Shown piece by piece: positions 42,784-50,806 of a DNA stretch of 64,000 bases. The DNA is taken from the NCBI RefSeq assembly GCF_900102105.1, contig NZ_FNBB01000006.1, positions 1 to 64,000 of the forward strand. The letters run 5' to 3'. This stretch comes from Agrobacterium pusense (GTDB lineage: Bacteria > Pseudomonadota > Alphaproteobacteria > Rhizobiales > Rhizobiaceae). Within the stretch, counting starts at the first letter, position 1. Every line of letters starts with the position of its first letter. Below the pieces are notes generated by a model. That model made no database searches. It was given only the letters and a program-made list of their open reading frames with translations, and was not told where the DNA came from. The position numbers and the translations under genes were made by a program.

Positions 42784-42808
42784 GAAACCATTCCGCCGGG
42801 TCGAAGTT
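42784..42808 (+). promoter_or_regulatory. Possible EcfG-type promoter, one mismatch
   Basis: GAAAC (42784-42788), 17 bases, GTT (42806-42808), 34 bases before the 62-aa gene at 42843. It has one -35 mismatch to the exact stress promoter pattern and lies back to back with the exact site at 42732-42756. Confidence 0.4.
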
Positions 42809-42842
42809 AGGCGGTTTTGACACAAACTGGTGGAGCACGATG

Positions 42843-43031
42843 ATGACGGACAAACCCCATGAGCCCGATCGCATCTCCCGGATCGCGTATGAGCAACAGC
42901 AGGACTTTCTGAGGCGGTCGTCGCTGCAGTTCCTCGAATGCGCAATCCATCTCTGTGCGACGAACATGAGCATCTCCGAGCTTGCCGGGCGGCTGGAAAA
43001 GCAGGCGCAAATTTTGCGGGAATTCGGTTAG
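42843..43031 (+). CDS. Small cytoplasmic protein, 62 aa, unknown function
   Basis: The protein (MTDKPHEPDRISRIAYEQQQ, then FLRRSSLQFLECAIHLCA, ending EKQAQILREFG) is amphipathic and helical with no signal. Two ATGs are adjacent (42840 and 42843); GGAG is better spaced for 42843. It may be transcribed with the DUF6894 gene 48 bases downstream. No family recognised. Confidence 0.6.
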   Translation: MTDKPHEPDRISRIAYEQQQDFLRRSSLQFLECAIHLCATNMSISELAGRLEKQAQILREFG

Positions 43032-43079
43032 CGGCGGGCGAAAACCCGCCGGAAGCCGTCAGGTTCTGGGGACACTTCA

Positions 43080-43319
43080 ATGCCAAGGTTTTTCTTCAGC
43101 ATCGTCAGTGGCCAGCATATTCTCGATGATGACGAGGGAAGTGATCTCGCCTCGCTCGATCAGGCCATAGAGGAAGCCCGCAAGGACGCGCGCGAACTGA
43201 TGAGCGAGGCGATCCTTCAGGGACACGACATCTCCGAAGGATGCGTCGTCATTCGCGATTCGGCCCGCGAGCTCCTAAAAGTGGTTCCCTTCGCCGATGC
43301 CCTCGACAGGAAGCCCTGA
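43080..43319 (+). CDS. DUF6894 family protein, 79 aa
   Basis: The small protein has the DUF6894 pattern: MPRFFFSIVSGQHILDDDEG, then LDQAIEEARKDARELMSEAI and a short C-terminal VVIRDS strand. The family is abundant in Rhizobiales and its role is unknown. Its last 45 bases overlap, tail to tail, the end of the leftward Crp/Fnr gene, so the two transcripts are antisense to each other at their 3' ends. Confidence 0.8.
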   Translation: MPRFFFSIVSGQHILDDDEGSDLASLDQAIEEARKDARELMSEAILQGHDISEGCVVIRDSARELLKVVPFADALDRKP

Positions 43320-44048
43320 GGGAACGGGAATCTCTGCCCGCCATTGCGCCATCAGGCTCTCATATTCCTTTTCGGGGACACCATAGGTGACCCCTGCTAT
43401 CTCCTCGAGCACCTTGCGATCGATGATTCGCACATTGCCGCGTGTTGCCCTGATGGCCCGCATGCCCTCGAGGATATGCAGCTCATTGGTGATTCCCGGC
43501 CGTCGCACCCCCAATACACTCGACATGAACTCATGCGTAATGGGCAGATCATCGGTGTCGAGCCGGTCGTGGCACATCAGCAGCCAGCGGGACAGCCTTT
43601 CACGCAGGGCATATTGTCCGTTTGCGAGGACAAGCTGACCCACCTGAAGCAGACAGATATTGATATATCCCAGCAACAGGTCGCGAAGGCGTGCGTCCCG
43701 TTCCATCTCGTGCCTGAGATCGGCTGCAGCGATGACGAATCCCTCGCCCGCGACGCCCATCGTCGTCTCGTCGGGCGTTGTCCGCGCGCCGAGCAGAACA
43801 GGCCATCCGGTCATGCCCTCGCGGCCGACAAGCATGTTCTCCATGCTTTTGCCGCCTTCCGTCCGGGCCACGGACGAAGCAATACCGCTCTCAATGAAAC
43901 AGACGCGCGAGATGGGCGTGTTGGCGCCGACCAGTTGATAGCCCACGGGCAGATTGATCATCTCCATCCGGGCGACCAGCCGCGAAAAGCCCACTTCACC
44001 CAACGCCCTCAGCAATCGGTTGCGCGCAAAAATACTCGATCCAGGCAT
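43275..44048 (-). CDS. Crp/Fnr-family transcription regulator
   Basis: The 257-aa protein has an N-terminal cyclic-nucleotide-binding-like fold (LVGANTPISRVCFIESGIAS) and a C-terminal helix-turn-helix (RLSRWLLMCHDRLDTDDLPI, then VLGVRRPGITNELHILE). I see no Fe-S cysteines of the FNR type, and the arginine-containing phosphate cassette of CRP is not clear, so the ligand is unknown. The start is set at 44048. A paralogue lies at 57964. Its 3' end overlaps the DUF6894 gene by 45 bases. Confidence 0.85.
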   Translation of the reverse strand: MPGSSIFARNRLLRALGEVGFSRLVARMEMINLPVGYQLVGANTPISRVCFIESGIASSVARTEGGKSMENMLVGREGMTGWPVLLGARTTPDETTMGVAGEGFVIAAADLRHEMERDARLRDLLLGYINICLLQVGQLVLANGQYALRERLSRWLLMCHDRLDTDDLPITHEFMSSVLGVRRPGITNELHILEGMRAIRATRGNVRIIDRKVLEEIAGVTYGVPEKEYESLMAQWRAEIPVPSGLPVEGIGEGNHF

Positions 44049-44219
44049 AACCGTTACCCGCTTCCCCCTCGCTCGACGACACCAAACGGGCGGCAACTTA
44101 GCAGCTTGAAATTGCAAGGAAATACCATGTACGTTTCCGTACCCTTGCACCTTTGCTGCCTTGCGATCGAACCGGGCAGAACCAGAAATCCCATCAATGC
44201 CGGCGACCTTACGGTTCGC

Positions 44220-45206
44220 TTATGGGTAGGTTATCAGCGCTTTGAGAAAACCCTCGGGTCGATCCCTGGTATCGTTCAGCGCCCGGTCCAGATCATTCAG
44301 AGTATACCGGTGAGTATACAATGTCGACGGATCGAGCTCGCCCGCGGCAACCGCTGCCACGGCCTTCCTCATTCCGGTGATATAGATGGCCGGATCTCGT
44401 TCATGCGCATTGATGACATCAAGCCCGCGCCAGTTCCACAATTGCATATTGATCTGGCGCGGCCCGTCCTGGTGATAGCCGGCGATGATCAGCCGGCCGC
44501 GTTCGGCCGTCAGTTCGCCTGCGAGATCAAGCGGCCACTGTTTGCCCACCGCTTCGATGACACGATCGCAGAAGCGCCCGTCAGTCAACTGCCTGACACA
44601 TTCAATGATGCGCCAGTGATCATCCATCTCGACAAGCTCAGTCGCGCCCATCCGGTGCGCTACTTCAAGCGAAAAAGGCCGCCGCGATATGGCAATGACC
44701 CGTGCCCCGCGGCGGGCGGCAAGCTGCGTCAACAACGCGCCGATGAAGCCGATACCGATGATGGCGACCGTCTGCCCTGCCTCAATCCCGCTGCGTTCGA
44801 AAATGTTCATGGCGCAGCCGAGGGGCTCGCCCGGAAATGGATGACGATCCAGCTGGGACGGCAGGCGCACCACGAGGCCGGCATCGGCAATATCATGGCT
44901 GGCATAGGCGTGGTAACTCAACGCCGCGACCCTGTCGCCGACCTTGAGATCGTCGACACCCGTACCCACCCGGTCAATCACCCCCCAGCCCTCATGGCCG
45001 AGACCGCCTGGCTCCGTCGGAAACTGCATCCATTCGGGACCGGACCAGGGTGTCAGATTGGAAGCGCAGACGCCGCATCCTTCCAGCCTTATCCGAACCT
45101 GATGCGGTCCCGGCGCGGCAAGGGGATGGGCTTCGACGTGCAGCGTTCCAGGGCCAGTGACGACGGCAGCCTGCATGGTGCTGCTACGGTTATCGACGAG
45201 ATTCAT
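44220..45206 (-). CDS. Zinc-binding medium-chain dehydrogenase
   Basis: The 328-aa enzyme is an alcohol/polyol dehydrogenase-like protein. It has a catalytic zinc site (GCGVCASNLTPW and GLGHEGWGVI) and a Rossmann motif (VAIIGIGFIGALLTQLAARR), but no four-cysteine structural zinc loop. It may oxidise a sugar or alcohol of the adjacent sugar cluster, from which it is transcribed divergently (inference). The start at 45206 follows AAGGAGCGTTGTG. An exact GGAAC-N17-GTT stress promoter lies 70 bases upstream. Confidence 0.86.
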   Translation of the reverse strand: MNLVDNRSSTMQAAVVTGPGTLHVEAHPLAAPGPHQVRIRLEGCGVCASNLTPWSGPEWMQFPTEPGGLGHEGWGVIDRVGTGVDDLKVGDRVAALSYHAYASHDIADAGLVVRLPSQLDRHPFPGEPLGCAMNIFERSGIEAGQTVAIIGIGFIGALLTQLAARRGARVIAISRRPFSLEVAHRMGATELVEMDDHWRIIECVRQLTDGRFCDRVIEAVGKQWPLDLAGELTAERGRLIIAGYHQDGPRQINMQLWNWRGLDVINAHERDPAIYITGMRKAVAAVAAGELDPSTLYTHRYTLNDLDRALNDTRDRPEGFLKALITYP

Positions 45207-45276
45207 CACAACGCTCCTTGTCCTGATTACGGCAGGCATGCCCGTCGGAAGCAAAACAACGGGCTCGGAGGTGCCG

Positions 45277-45301
45277 AACAACAGTGCACGGCTTTGGTTC
45301 C
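45277..45301 (-). promoter_or_regulatory. EcfG-type promoter for the zinc dehydrogenase gene
   Basis: GGAAC (45301-45297), 17 bases, GTT (45279-45277) on the minus strand, 70 bases before the ATG at 45206. It is paired with a divergent copy 50 bases to the right. Confidence 0.78.
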
Positions 45302-45350
45302 GGAAGAAGTCATTGATGAAGTAGAAGACAACATTGAAGTCATTCAAGAA

Positions 45351-45375
45351 GGAACTTTTGCAACGGTCTGCGGTT
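45351..45375 (+). promoter_or_regulatory. EcfG-type promoter for the sugar-modification cluster
   Basis: GGAAC (45351-45355), 17 bases, GTT (45373-45375), 45 bases before the first epimerase ATG at 45421. It can drive the tightly overlapping genes that run to 55449. Confidence 0.8.
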
Positions 45376-45420
45376 GGGCCCCCCAATTCGCTCCCCGACG
45401 ACCGGGCAAAGGATATTCAG

Positions 45421-46527
45421 ATGGCGACAATTCTCGTAACAGGCGGCGGCGGTTTCATCGGCCGGCATGTAGCGGCGGAACTGGCCGATCACGGTCACAG
45501 CGTTCGCATTCTCGACGCGTTCATCGACCAGGTCCACGGCAGCGGAGGCCCAGCGCCGGGAAATATCACCGACATCGTCAAGGCCGACATACGTGACAAG
45601 AACGCCGTCATTGCCGCGCTGGATGGCGTGGATGCCGTGGTGCATCTTGCGGCCGAAGTGGGTGTCGGCCAGTCCATGTACGAGATCGCCCGTTATGTCG
45701 GCAGCAATGATCTCGGCACGGCCATTCTTCTTGAAGCCATGATCGAACGTCCCGTCCGCAGGATCGTTGTGGCCTCCTCGATGAGCGTTTACGGCGAAGG
45801 GCTGTACCGCGACCGCCAAGGCGCGATCCTGGGCCACGTGCGCCGGCGCGCCGATCTGGTCAAGCGCCATATATGGGATCCCGCCGATGCCCATGGCGCC
45901 AGCCTGACGCCAGTCGCCACGGACGAGGAAAAGCCCGTCGATCTGGCCTCGATCTATGCCCTGACCAAATATTCGCAGGAGCAGCAGGTGCTGATATTCG
46001 GTCGTGCCTACGGGGTTGAAGCGGTGGCCTTGCGTCTTTTCAACGTTTTCGGAGCGGGCCAGGCGCTTTCCAACCCCTATACCGGTGTACTGGCGAATTT
46101 TGCAGCACGCCTTTCCAACGGCCAGCGCCCGATCATCTTCGAGGACGGCGAGCAGCGCCGCGATTTCGTTCACGTGCAGGATGTTGCCCGCGCCTTCCGT
46201 CTCGCGCTGGAGAAACCCGCAGCACCCGGCCACGTCTTCAACGTCGGCAGCGGTCAAGCCTACACGATCGCCGAGGTGGCCGCCCTTCTGGCGCAGGCGA
46301 TGGATTGCCCCGACCTCACGCCGGAAATTACGCTCCAGGCCCGGGCCGGGGATATCCGCAACTGCTTCGCGGACATTTCCAAAGCGCAGGAGCTTCTGGG
46401 CTTCACGCCCCGCCATCGTCTGGAAACCTCCCTTGGCCCATTCGCCGCCTGGGTGCGCAGCACAGGTGGACAGGACCGCGGCGCCCAGATGCAGCAGGAA
46501 CTGCTTGCAAGAGGGCTGGTGTCATGA
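45421..46527 (+). CDS. NAD-dependent epimerase/dehydratase (extended SDR), sugar-nucleotide type
   Basis: The 368-aa protein is an extended short-chain dehydrogenase acting on a nucleotide sugar. The cofactor motif is GGGGFIG (residues 8-14), the active-site pair YALTK gives the catalytic Tyr and Lys, and RDFVHVQDVARAF is the usual sugar-nucleotide segment. It resembles UDP-glucose 4-epimerase relatives; the exact sugar is unknown. AAGGA sits before ATG 45421. First gene of an eight-gene run with overlapping ends, preceded by an exact stress promoter. Confidence 0.87.
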   Translation: MATILVTGGGGFIGRHVAAELADHGHSVRILDAFIDQVHGSGGPAPGNITDIVKADIRDKNAVIAALDGVDAVVHLAAEVGVGQSMYEIARYVGSNDLGTAILLEAMIERPVRRIVVASSMSVYGEGLYRDRQGAILGHVRRRADLVKRHIWDPADAHGASLTPVATDEEKPVDLASIYALTKYSQEQQVLIFGRAYGVEAVALRLFNVFGAGQALSNPYTGVLANFAARLSNGQRPIIFEDGEQRRDFVHVQDVARAFRLALEKPAAPGHVFNVGSGQAYTIAEVAALLAQAMDCPDLTPEITLQARAGDIRNCFADISKAQELLGFTPRHRLETSLGPFAAWVRSTGGQDRGAQMQQELLARGLVS

Positions 46528-48560
46528 CGGAGCGCGTCAGCAGCCTGCCGGTTCCGCCGCGGAAATTCGGTTTCGTGGAATGGTTTCGCCCTGGCGAATA
46601 TGAGAGGGCGAAAACCGCCCTGCCGGATATCTGCGCCAGCGGCGCCAGCTATCTACGCACCCATCTCTCCTGGGCGGAGTATCTGGCTCCCGGTGGCGAG
46701 GAATGGTTCGACTGGCTCATCCCCCATCTCGCCGGCCAGATAGAAATTCTGCCCTGCATCCACTACACCCCGCCCTCGATGTCGCGCACCGGGCGCTCGT
46801 CCGGCGCGCCCGTGGAACTGAAATCCTATGCCGATTTTGTCGACCACATCCTTACCCGTTACGGGCGGCATTTCACCCATATCGAATTGTGGAACGAACC
46901 GAACAACCTGCTCGACTGGGACTGGCGGGAAGACAGCGACTTCATGCTGTTTTGCGAAATGGTGGGCGGTGCGGCTTATTGGGCGAGACAGCGGGGCTTC
47001 AAGCCCGTCCTTGGCGGCCCCTGCCCGTTCGATCCGTTCTGGCTGAACCTCATGGGGGAACGCGGCGTTCTTGGCGTCGTGGACGCCGTGGGTTTTCACG
47101 GTTTTCCCGGGACATGGGACAGCGAACAGGGTGCGTGGGGCGGTTGGGACATGCATCTCGGCGAAATGCGCAAGGTTCTCGACCGCTACAATCCCGGTGC
47201 GGAAATCTGGATCACGGAAACCGGTTATTCGACCTGGCGCAAAGACGAAATCGAGCAGGCAAGGCGCTTCATGGTGGCGCTCAACGTCGACGCCGACCGG
47301 ATGTACTGGTATGCTTGGCAGGATGTGCCGCCCGACGTCGCGGTACAGGAGGGCCTCTGGTTTGACCCCAGACACTACCATCTCGGCGCCGTCACTCATG
47401 ACAATCAGCCCAAACTCCTGGCGCGCCTGCTGACCGAAGGTGGCATTGACCGGCTGGCGGACGTAACGCGGCTCGCGACGCCGCGTCTTGCCACCCATGC
47501 GGCACCCATCGTCATTACCGGCGGCAGCGGTTTCATCGGGTCCAACCTGGCGGACAGTTTCCTCAGGGATGGCGAGGATGTCGTCATTCTCGACAATCTT
47601 CAACGCCCGGGCGTCGATCAGAACCTCGCATGGCTGATGGAGCGGCATCGCGACAGGGTTCATCCGGTTCTTGCCGATGTCCGCGATTTCAATGGTATCG
47701 ACGCGGTGTTTACCGATGCAAAAGCGGTCTTTCATCTGGCCGCCCAGACGGCGGTAACGACCAGCCTCGCCCATCCGCCGGACGATTTCGAAACGAACGG
47801 GCGCGGCACGCTCAATGTGCTGGAGGCGGTGCGCAGGGCAGGTCGCAGGGCTGGCGTCATCTTCGCCAGCACCAACAAGGTCTATGGCGCTCTCGACGAT
47901 CTTGACATGATCGAGGCCGGCGACCGCTATCTTCCAGCTGATGAGGATATACGCGCCGTTGGAATAGACGAGGACCGTCCGCTGGCCTTCTGCACGCCTT
48001 ATGGCTGTTCGAAGGGCGTGGCGGATCAGTATGTGCTGGATTACGCCCACTCCTTCGGCATTCCCACCAGCGTGCTTCGCATGAGCTGCATTTATGGCCC
48101 GCGCCAGTTCGGTACCGAGGATCAGGGCTGGGTTGCGCATTTTCTGCTTCGGCTGCTGGCGAACGAACCGGTATCAATCTATGGCGACGGCAGGCAGGTC
48201 CGCGATGTCCTTCATGTCAAGGACGCGGTCGCGGCCTATCGTGCGGCGCTTCTGAACATCGCGACCGTGACAGGTGAAGCCTTCAATCTTGGAGGTGGTC
48301 CGCTCAACGCCGTCAGCGTCTTGGAAGTGATCCGGGAAATCGAGGCTGTGATCGGACGCGAGGCCGACATTCATTTCGGCGACTGGCGCGCCGGCGATCA
48401 GCTGTTTTTCGTCGCAGACACCCGAAAACTACAACGGATGCTGGGATGGCAAGCCAGCACACCCTGGCGTTCCGGGCTTCGCGATCTCGCGGCATGGCTG
48501 ATCGAAAGCCGGTTTCGTGACATGGCCTCGCCAGTCGATGCCGGCAGGAGGCGCGCATGA
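46524..48560 (+). CDS. Fusion: clan GH-A glycosidase-like domain + NAD-dependent epimerase
   Basis: The 678-aa protein joins two enzymes. Residues 1-315 look like a (beta/alpha)8 glycosidase of clan GH-A: acid/base Glu125 in LWNEPNN and nucleophile Glu232 in WITETGYSTW, with no signal peptide. Residues 330-678 form an extended SDR with GGSGFIGSN and the catalytic YGCSK, resembling CDP-paratose/tyvelose 2-epimerases. The enzyme probably processes a sugar inside the cell. It overlaps the previous gene by four bases (ATGA) and the next one likewise. Confidence 0.85.
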   Translation: MTERVSSLPVPPRKFGFVEWFRPGEYERAKTALPDICASGASYLRTHLSWAEYLAPGGEEWFDWLIPHLAGQIEILPCIHYTPPSMSRTGRSSGAPVELKSYADFVDHILTRYGRHFTHIELWNEPNNLLDWDWREDSDFMLFCEMVGGAAYWARQRGFKPVLGGPCPFDPFWLNLMGERGVLGVVDAVGFHGFPGTWDSEQGAWGGWDMHLGEMRKVLDRYNPGAEIWITETGYSTWRKDEIEQARRFMVALNVDADRMYWYAWQDVPPDVAVQEGLWFDPRHYHLGAVTHDNQPKLLARLLTEGGIDRLADVTRLATPRLATHAAPIVITGGSGFIGSNLADSFLRDGEDVVILDNLQRPGVDQNLAWLMERHRDRVHPVLADVRDFNGIDAVFTDAKAVFHLAAQTAVTTSLAHPPDDFETNGRGTLNVLEAVRRAGRRAGVIFASTNKVYGALDDLDMIEAGDRYLPADEDIRAVGIDEDRPLAFCTPYGCSKGVADQYVLDYAHSFGIPTSVLRMSCIYGPRQFGTEDQGWVAHFLLRLLANEPVSIYGDGRQVRDVLHVKDAVAAYRAALLNIATVTGEAFNLGGGPLNAVSVLEVIREIEAVIGREADIHFGDWRAGDQLFFVADTRKLQRMLGWQASTPWRSGLRDLAAWLIESRFRDMASPVDAGRRRA

Positions 48561-49672
48561 TACCGCCGGCGATTAACAGGCGGATCCGGACCATTCTCGT
48601 TACCGTCGACGCGGTCGGAGGCGTCTGGCGTTACGCGCTCGATCTCGCGGCCGGGCTTGAGGACGAGGATATAAAAATTATCCTGACCGGTTTTGGGCCA
48701 CCTCCAACGGCCGAACAGATCCTCGAGATACCCCGGAATTGCCGGCTCCTCTGGCTGGATGCGCCGCTCGACTGGATGGCGAACGACCCGGCACAACTCT
48801 CCGCCATACCGGCCATGATCGAAGAGGTCGTCCGACTGCACGACGTCGATCTGCTGCACCTCAACCTGCCGTCGCAGGCCGCCGGGCTTGCTGTCGCAAA
48901 GCCGGTGGTGGTGGTGTCGCATTCCTGCATACCGACGTGGTTTTCCGCCGTGCGTGGAACAAAGCCGCCACCCGACTGGGCGTGGCATGAGGAACTGGGC
49001 CGCCGGGGCCTCAACCAGGCCGATCTCGTTCTGGTTCCGAGCCGGAGCCATGCAGAAAACGTGAGGGCGGTCTATGGGCCGTTACCCTCTCTTCAGGTCG
49101 TCCACAATGCGAGCGACGACGTACCGCAAACCGGGGACAAAGGCGATATCGTGGTGGCAGCGGGACGCTGGTGGGACGAGGGGAAGAACGGTGCGGTTCT
49201 CGTCCAGGCAGCGAGGGATACACTCTGGCCCATTTTTATGGCCGGTTCGACGAGCGGTCCGAACGGCCAGCATCTGGATATCGCCAATGCCCGCCCGGTC
49301 GGGGAATGTGCACATTCCGAGATCCTGAAGCTGATGCGCGAAGCCGCGGTATTCGTCTCGCCCTCCATTTATGAACCTTTCGGCCTTGCCGCGCTCGAAG
49401 CCGCAAAAAGCGGCTGCGCGCTAGTTCTGGCGGACATCCCGACATACCGCGAATTATGGGGTGGCGCCGCACTCTTTGCTTCGCCACGCGATCCATCCGC
49501 GTTCGCCGCCGCCCTGAACCGTCTTGCGGGCGATGAAGCTCTACGGGAGAGGCTGGCGACGCAGGCGCTGCTGCGCTCCGGGACCTTCACCCGCAAGGCG
49601 CAGTGCGACGCCATGCTCGATCACTATCGCGCGGCGGCACGTTCGCCCCGCCTCCTCACAGCTGCGGAGTAG
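48557..49672 (+). CDS. Glycosyltransferase family 4 (GT-B fold)
   Basis: The 371-aa cytoplasmic transferase shows the GT4 C-terminal donor site EPFGLAALEAAKSG with the conserved EX7E pattern, preceded by AAVFVSPSIY. The N-terminal acceptor half starts ILVTVDAVGGVWRYALDLAA. It moves an activated sugar to an unknown acceptor. Its ATG overlaps the stop of the fusion gene by four bases; GGCAGGAGGCGCGC supplies the ribosome-binding site. Confidence 0.87.
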   Translation: MIPPAINRRIRTILVTVDAVGGVWRYALDLAAGLEDEDIKIILTGFGPPPTAEQILEIPRNCRLLWLDAPLDWMANDPAQLSAIPAMIEEVVRLHDVDLLHLNLPSQAAGLAVAKPVVVVSHSCIPTWFSAVRGTKPPPDWAWHEELGRRGLNQADLVLVPSRSHAENVRAVYGPLPSLQVVHNASDDVPQTGDKGDIVVAAGRWWDEGKNGAVLVQAARDTLWPIFMAGSTSGPNGQHLDIANARPVGECAHSEILKLMREAAVFVSPSIYEPFGLAALEAAKSGCALVLADIPTYRELWGGAALFASPRDPSAFAAALNRLAGDEALRERLATQALLRSGTFTRKAQCDAMLDHYRAAARSPRLLTAAE

Positions 49673-49675
49673 ACC

Positions 49676-50806
49676 ATGAAGTTCGTCTTTTATACGCACT
49701 CTCTGATCTCGGACTGGAACCACGGCAATGCGCATTTCCTGCGGGGGATCATGCGCGATCTCTTGCGGCGCGGACATGTCGCCATCGCGCTCGAGCCCGC
49801 CGGATCGTGGAGCCGTAAAAATCTGGAGGCCGATCAGGGCAGCGCCGCTATCGCCGCCTTTCACGATACCTTTCCCGATCTGCGGTCCGTCATCTATGAC
49901 GAGGATTTCGATCACGAGACGGCGGTTGATGATGCCGATGTCGTCATCGTGCATGAATGGACGGAACCGGCAACGATTGCGCATCTCGGCCGCCTGCGGC
50001 AGTCGGGCGCGACCTTCACACTCCTGTTTCACGACACGCATCACCGCGCAGTCTCGACCGACGGTGACATTGCTGGCCTTGATCTTTCTGCCTTTGACGG
50101 TGTTCTTGTTTTCGGTGAGACATTACGCCAGCGCTATCTGGACGCCGGCTGGGGACGCAACGTCTTCACATGGCATGAGGCCGCTGACGACACTATCTTC
50201 AGGCCACAGCCATCGGCAGAGAAGACTGGCGATCTGATCTGGATCGGGAACTGGGGCGATGACGAACGGACGGCCGAAATCGGTGAATATCTCGTCCGCC
50301 CGGCGGCGGAACTCGGCCTCAAGACGACGGTGCGCGGGGTTCGTTACCCGCAAGATGCGCTGGATGCTCTGAAACGGGCGGGGATCGCCTATGGAGGATG
50401 GATCGCCAACGCTTCCGTGCCCGGCGCCTTTGCGCAGAACAGGGTGACCGTTCACATTCCACGCCGGCCCTACGTCGAGCATCTGCCCGGCATTCCGACC
50501 ATTCGCATGTTCGAAGCCCTCGCCTGCGGCATTCCTCTCATTTCGGCCCCCTGGGACGATTGCGAAGGGCTATTCCGTGCGGGCGAGGATTATCTCTCCG
50601 TCAGTTCCGGGGAGGCGATGGCGCGACAGCTTCGCAGCGTCCTTGCCGATCATGAGCTGGCCGGACATCTCGTCAGCTCCGGTCTCGAAACCATACGCAC
50701 CCGGCATACATGCCGCCACCGCGTTGACGAGCTTTTCGAAATCCTCAGGGCCTGCGGTCCTGCACGCGTCGATGACGCATTGTCCGCACGGGAGGCAGCA
50801 CAATGA
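49676..50806 (+). CDS. CgeB-like glycosyltransferase, paralogue 1
   Basis: The 376-aa GT-B transferase starts MKFVFYTHSLISDWNHGNAH. Its C-terminal half resembles the CgeB / GT1 family, with the donor-site stretch TIRMFEALACGIPLISAPWD. It belongs with the next two genes to a tandem set of paralogues sharing the motif order HGN-x-...-FEAxACG. The start lies three bases after the GT4 stop. Donor and acceptor unknown. Confidence 0.83.
   Translation: MKFVFYTHSLISDWNHGNAHFLRGIMRDLLRRGHVAIALEPAGSWSRKNLEADQGSAAIAAFHDTFPDLRSVIYDEDFDHETAVDDADVVIVHEWTEPATIAHLGRLRQSGATFTLLFHDTHHRAVSTDGDIAGLDLSAFDGVLVFGETLRQRYLDAGWGRNVFTWHEAADDTIFRPQPSAEKTGDLIWIGNWGDDERTAEIGEYLVRPAAELGLKTTVRGVRYPQDALDALKRAGIAYGGWIANASVPGAFAQNRVTVHIPRRPYVEHLPGIPTIRMFEALACGIPLISAPWDDCEGLFRAGEDYLSVSSGEAMARQLRSVLADHELAGHLVSSGLETIRTRHTCRHRVDELFEILRACGPARVDDALSAREAAQ

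Noticed and set aside
43344-45596. A 750-codon open frame on the plus strand
   Set aside because: It is antisense to the Crp/Fnr and zinc dehydrogenase genes, which have clear motifs and ribosome-binding sites. The translated product is rich in His, Arg, Pro and Gly with no recognisable domain, as expected for a GC-rich shadow frame.
46653-48140. A 495-codon open frame on the minus strand
   Set aside because: It runs antisense to the glycosidase-epimerase fusion, whose catalytic residues are intact; no motif or ribosome-binding site supports the antisense product.
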